A stretch of DNA of 64,000 nucleotides from the NCBI GenBank assembly GCA_019637645.1, contig JAHBVH010000048.1, positions 1 through 64,000 of the forward strand. Reading direction: 5' to 3'. This document shows positions 60,574-64,000 of this stretch, one piece after another; position 1 is the first letter of the stretch; each line of letters starts with the position of its first letter. The stretch comes from Caldilineaceae bacterium. Lineage in GTDB: Bacteria; Chloroflexota; Anaerolineae; Caldilineales; Caldilineaceae. A program made the position numbers and the translations under genes. The notes under the pieces are model-generated. The model saw nothing but the letters and a program-made list of their open reading frames with translations, did not search any database and was not told where the DNA came from.

Positions 60574-61500
60574 ATGAGTCACACATATCCCGAAATTACG
60601 GCTGAACATGCCGCCTTTTATGCGGAGAACGGCTATTTGGTCGTAGAGGGCGCCTTGAGCCCAGCTGAACTTGCGGAACTGCGTGCGGAAACGACCGCCA
60701 TTTGCCGTGGCGAACGCGGTATTGATATCCGTAACTATGAACCGCCGCCAGCTGATGCCACCGAAGATGAAGTTTTGCGCAACTATCTCTGTATTCACTT
60801 TCCCCACAAAATTTCGACCATCATGTATCGCCATTTGGCCCATCCTACCATTGTAGATGTGCTGACCAAAGTGATTGGTCCCAACGTAAAGTGTATGCAG
60901 TCGATGCTCTTTATCAAGGCGGCGGGCAAACCTGGGCAGGCTTGGCACCAGGACGAATGGGCCATCCCCACCCGCGACCGCAGCCTAGCCGGCGGGTGGA
61001 TCGCCCTGGACGATGCCACCGTGGAGAATGGCTGTCTTTGGGTGATTCCTGGCTCGCACAAGCCCGGCGTGATTTGGCCTTTTGGACAACAGAACGATCC
61101 CCGCTTTGACTGTGGCACAGAAAGTTACGACTTTCCTTATGAAGACAAAGATGCCATTCCGGTGGAGGTGAAGGCTGGCGCCCTTGTCTTCTTTAATGGC
61201 TATTTGCTCCACCGCTCGTTGCCCAATTATGCCAAAGGTGGCTACCGGCGCGTCTTGGTCAATCATTACATGAGTGCCCAATCCCTGCTTCCCTGGCGAC
61301 GACCCAAAGAGGGCGAAGGCATGGCTGTGACCGATTACCGCGACATTATCATGATCGCTGGCAAAGATCCCTATAGCTGGAAGGGGTTGGAAGATCTCGC
61401 CAAGCCCTATCTCCGCCCCAGTGGTGAGGGCGGCTGTGATAATGGCACCCGCCCCAAAGATGAAGCACCGCGTAGCCGTATGATTGGGGGGATCCGGTAG
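60574..61500 (+). CDS. PhyH-family Fe(II)/2-oxoglutarate oxygenase
   Basis: 308 residues. HxD as WHQDEW at about residue 128-133, GCLWVIPGSHKPG strand, distal His in YLLHRSLPNYAKGGYRRVLV with Arg. N-terminal EHAAFYAENGYLVVEGALSPAELAELRAET is typical. Motifs are intact, so it is probably active. It starts 27 bases after a small ORF and is followed 37 bases later by an HpcH-type aldolase, an arrangement consistent with breakdown of a substituted aliphatic acid. Confidence 0.87.
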   Translation: MSHTYPEITAEHAAFYAENGYLVVEGALSPAELAELRAETTAICRGERGIDIRNYEPPPADATEDEVLRNYLCIHFPHKISTIMYRHLAHPTIVDVLTKVIGPNVKCMQSMLFIKAAGKPGQAWHQDEWAIPTRDRSLAGGWIALDDATVENGCLWVIPGSHKPGVIWPFGQQNDPRFDCGTESYDFPYEDKDAIPVEVKAGALVFFNGYLLHRSLPNYAKGGYRRVLVNHYMSAQSLLPWRRPKEGEGMAVTDYRDIIMIAGKDPYSWKGLEDLAKPYLRPSGEGGCDNGTRPKDEAPRSRMIGGIR

Positions 61501-61536
61501 TAGTAATATCAACCATACCAGAAGAGGAACTCAGAA

Positions 61537-62427
61537 ATGGCCAGAATCAACAAATGTATCGAGCTGCTTGCCGCAGGGCAGCCGATCTACGCAACCCATC
61601 CTTCGCAACTGACCTATGAAGCTGGTTTGGCCGACGCCAAAACGTGGGCCGATATGCTGCTCCTTGACTTTGAACATCGTCCTTTTGACACCATCGGCTT
61701 GACGAACTACCTGCGCGGGCTGAAAGATGGCGGGCCGACTGCCAGCGGCCACCTGACACCCACCGTCGTCTGCACCTTGCCCTCGAATGCTATGACCCCT
61801 GAGGAAGTACTGTACAATGCTTGGCAGGCGCGCCATGTGTTGACGGCAGGCGTCCATGGCATTCTGCATACCCATACGCGCACCGCAGAAGCGGTCAAAG
61901 CCTTTGTCCAGATCTGCCGCTACCCCTTCCAAACGCTGGGGCGGGAAGTCATTGGCGAAGGCATCCGCGGTGCCGGGGGACAGTCGCCAGCGAATGCCAT
62001 TTGGGGGTTATCCACCGCAGAGTATGCCAAGGTGGCTGACCCGTGGCCGCTGAATCCCAATGGCGAACTGTTACTTGGGTTAAAGATTGAAGATCGCCAC
62101 TGTCTGGCGAATGTAGACGCCATTGCCGCGGTGCCGGGCATTGGCTTTGCCGAGTGGGGACCAGGCGATATGGGCATGTCCTTTGGTCATGACGATGCCC
62201 ACGACCCGCCCTATCCTGATGATATGAACGATGCCCGCAACAAAATCAAGGCTGCCCTTGATAAACAGGGCATCGCCTTTTATTCCAGTTGGGCCGACCC
62301 CGCCCTGACGATGGAAGAGCGCCTCGACTATTCGGTCGATGTCCTCGGGGTAAAGATGATGGGCGCACCCAACAAAGCCTGGGCCGACTACGGGCGCAAA
62401 AAGACCGGTCGAACCATGCCGGTTTAG
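61537..62427 (+). CDS. HpcH/HpaI-family class II aldolase/citrate-lyase-like protein
   Basis: 296 residues, TIM barrel. Features: LLLDFEHRPFDTIGL, HTHTRTAEAVKAFVQICRYP, GLKIEDRHCLANVDAIAAVPGIGFAEWGPGDMGMSFGH, where Glu and Asp of the EDR and GPGDM segments are the Mg2+ ligands and Arg activates the carbonyl. These enzymes cleave 2-keto-3-deoxy or 4-hydroxy-2-keto acids. RBS gaggaactc. Same strand as the PhyH gene, gap 36 bases, so probably one transcript. Confidence 0.85.
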   Translation: MARINKCIELLAAGQPIYATHPSQLTYEAGLADAKTWADMLLLDFEHRPFDTIGLTNYLRGLKDGGPTASGHLTPTVVCTLPSNAMTPEEVLYNAWQARHVLTAGVHGILHTHTRTAEAVKAFVQICRYPFQTLGREVIGEGIRGAGGQSPANAIWGLSTAEYAKVADPWPLNPNGELLLGLKIEDRHCLANVDAIAAVPGIGFAEWGPGDMGMSFGHDDAHDPPYPDDMNDARNKIKAALDKQGIAFYSSWADPALTMEERLDYSVDVLGVKMMGAPNKAWADYGRKKTGRTMPV

Positions 62428-62440
62428 GGTAATGCGCTTT

Positions 62441-62514
62441 CATCACGCGAAGTGAGACAGTAGGATAGTGACGGATTTACTGTCTCACTATCCTCTGTCT
62501 CACTTCGCGTGATG
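62441..62514. repeat. Long inverted repeat (about 30 bp, one bulge) overlapping a gene end
   Basis: Left arm 62441-62471, right arm about 62485-62514, exact except for one extra T on the left. The right arm includes the last codons of the minus-strand flavin monooxygenase (stop at 62500-62502). It separates two convergent genes and could act as a bidirectional terminator, though T-tracts are lacking. Confidence 0.65.
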
Positions 62515-64000
62515 CGCGGGGGCCAAGCCATAGACTGGCGTGGCTAGTCCCTCCCGGCGCGCCTTGAGTTGGAGGGCCACATAGAGTGAGTAGTGGCGCG
62601 ACCAGGCGAGATTGCCGCCATGAATCCAGAGGCCGGGCTGCTGGGTTGGCTTCCACATGTTGCGCAGTTCACCTTCCCAAGGGCCTGGGTCACCATGGGT
62701 ATTGGAGCCCAATCCCCACACCTTGCCCACTTTGGTGGCCGTTTCCTGGGAAATCAGTTTGGCCACCCCCTCGTTGGCCGCGCCGTAGCCGGTGGCGTAG
62801 ATAATGAGATCGGCGGGCAGTTCGCTGCCGTCGCTCAGGACAACGCTCTCTTCCCGAATGCGCGCAAGGCTGACTCCGCTGCGCAATTGGATCGCACCGG
62901 TAATAATCAACTCTGACGCCCCGACATCGATGTAAAAACCGCCGCCATTGCGCACGGCCTTCATGCCCTGCCCCGACTCATCCACACCGAAGTCAAGCTG
63001 GAAACCCGCTGCGGCCAAGCGCTGATAGAAGTCGGCATCGCGTTCCTTGAGTTGGCGCGTCAGTTGCTGCCCCCCAAGGTGTTTTAACGCAAAGGGCATC
63101 GAGGCATCCAGCAGATCTGCCCGCTCGGTGGTGATCCCTGCCGCAAGTGCCTCTTCCGAATAGAGGCGCCCGATTGCCAGTTCCATCAGCGTTGCCGACC
63201 GGACCACCGTGGTGGAGGCGCGTTGGATCATGGTTACGTCGGCCCCGTGCGCCCACAGATCGGCACAGATATCATGGGCAGAGGTGCCAGTTCCTAACAC
63301 AATACAGCGCTTGCCCGCCCAGCCTGCGCCGCTGGTAAACCGGCTGGAATGGAATTGAACGCCGGTGAAGCTCTCCGCACCGGGGATCGTCGGCACGCGT
63401 GGGGTGCTCAATACGCCACCGGTCGCCAGCACCAGTTGCTTGGGCCGCAGTACTACCGGCTCCCCGGCCCGTTCCACCGTCACGCTCCATGCTTGGGCAG
63501 CTTCGTCATAGGTGGCCTGCCGGCAAAGGGTGGAAGACCAGTAGTTTAGCGCCATGACCTTGGTGTACATCTCCAGCCAATCGCCCATCTGCTCCTTGTG
63601 GGCAAAGACCGGCCAATGATCAGGAAAGGGGAGGTAGGGCAGATGGTCGAACCAGACCGGGTCATGTAAATAGAGGGATTTATAGCGCTTGCGCCACGCA
63701 TCGCCGGGCCGTTCGTGCTGGTCGATGATCAGCGTGGGGACCTCAAGCCGTTTCAAGCGGGCCGCCAGCGCGATCCCACCCTGCCCACCACCAACAATGA
63801 CGCAGTAGGGCTGTTCAGTATAACCGAGGCGAGCCTCTTCGTCCTGACGCACTTCCAGCCAAGTTTTGCGACCTTTGACCACCCCCGGTTGTGTACCCAT
63901 TTCACGGCGTGGGCCAGCCTTTTCCTCAAACCCTTTTAGTTCCTGCAACGTCGTCAACAAGGTCCAACAGCGCCCATCCCGCAGACGGAAAATTCCCCGA
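62500..64000 (-). CDS. FAD-dependent monooxygenase (flavin-containing), 5' end beyond the window
   Basis: At least 500 residues; the frame is open to the right edge (REL upstream reads GIFRLRDGRCWT before LLTTLQELKGFEE), so the start is outside. FAD-binding GGGQGGIALAARLKRL, NADPH-binding VLGTGTSAHDICADLWAHGADVTMIQR and the later YATGYGAAN segment are those of FMO/Baeyer-Villiger relatives. Homologues often carry an N-terminal SnoaL-like domain before this point. Probably oxygenates a ketone or amine in a catabolic route. Confidence 0.82.
   Translation of the reverse strand, partial: RGIFRLRDGRCWTLLTTLQELKGFEEKAGPRREMGTQPGVVKGRKTWLEVRQDEEARLGYTEQPYCVIVGGGQGGIALAARLKRLEVPTLIIDQHERPGDAWRKRYKSLYLHDPVWFDHLPYLPFPDHWPVFAHKEQMGDWLEMYTKVMALNYWSSTLCRQATYDEAAQAWSVTVERAGEPVVLRPKQLVLATGGVLSTPRVPTIPGAESFTGVQFHSSRFTSGAGWAGKRCIVLGTGTSAHDICADLWAHGADVTMIQRASTTVVRSATLMELAIGRLYSEEALAAGITTERADLLDASMPFALKHLGGQQLTRQLKERDADFYQRLAAAGFQLDFGVDESGQGMKAVRNGGGFYIDVGASELIITGAIQLRSGVSLARIREESVVLSDGSELPADLIIYATGYGAANEGVAKLISQETATKVGKVWGLGSNTHGDPGPWEGELRNMWKPTQQPGLWIHGGNLAWSRHYSLYVALQLKARREGLATPVYGLAPAHHAK

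Overview
The window looks like chromosomal DNA of a filamentous or environmental Chloroflexota-type bacterium (inference). The clues are a 2606-residue secreted protein with a Thr/Pro stalk and an aromatic-basic C-terminus, four phytanoyl-CoA-dioxygenase-like genes, many small toxin-antitoxin and resistance-type genes, and a mixed, moderately GC-rich base composition. No rRNA, tRNA, CRISPR array or transposase was recognised.

Region 1 (1-4755) reads as the distal end of an integron gene-cassette array. Five same-strand cassettes (HicAB, a uridine-kinase-like P-loop kinase, HigBA, a methyltransferase, a second HigBA) are each followed by an imperfect inverted repeat. These repeats carry GCCGAAC/GTTCGGC outer boxes, inner boxes that covary between sites, and one conserved unpaired base on the 5' arm. 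This is attC architecture. The integrase would lie left of the window. Beyond the array are a DHFR/RibD-like protein and an aminoglycoside-phosphotransferase-like kinase (4.8-6.3 kb).

Region 2 (6.4-11.3 kb) is a siderophore-iron uptake locus: two FecCD permeases and an ATPase on the plus strand, converging on a FhuF-like reductase and a lipoprotein binding protein on the minus strand. Region 3 (11.8-20.3 kb) holds two PhyH dioxygenases, an NHL propeller, a HAD hydrolase behind a promoter-hairpin element, and small accessory enzymes. Region 4 (20.3-22.1 kb) is decayed (a truncated XRE antitoxin, an unassigned C-terminal fragment and a frameshifted GNAT) but also holds an intact fatty-acid-binding protein of the type known from animals.

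Region 5 (22.1-28.4 kb) is the most novel part. It is a lasso-peptide cluster (B2 protease, cyclase, precursor, HPr-kinase-like protein, PqqD-type RRE protein) preceded by divergent paralogues of EF-Tu and EF-P that have lost key residues. The precursor has a textbook lasso leader, a 17-residue candidate core with Asp at position 8, and a C-terminal peptidase S74 (intramolecular chaperone) domain whose Ser-Lys dyad sits exactly at the core's C-terminal end. This suggests a lasso peptide released by self-cleavage of a chaperone follower.

Region 6 (28.5-39.4 kb) has mixed enzymes, an MFS transporter, and an ABC-F ATPase with an upstream leader ORF and a highly structured 5' leader. Region 7 (39.8-57 kb) has the giant repeat protein, a P-type ATPase, dienelactone hydrolase, CAAX protease, MazF, SelO, PhyH and an oxidoreductase, plus toxin remnants. 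Region 8 (57-64 kb) has an ECF sigma factor with a membrane partner and a catabolic-looking set: SelA-like PLP enzyme, PhyH, HpcH aldolase, and a flavin monooxygenase cut by the window edge. Four long intergenic hairpins without T-tracts recur across the window.
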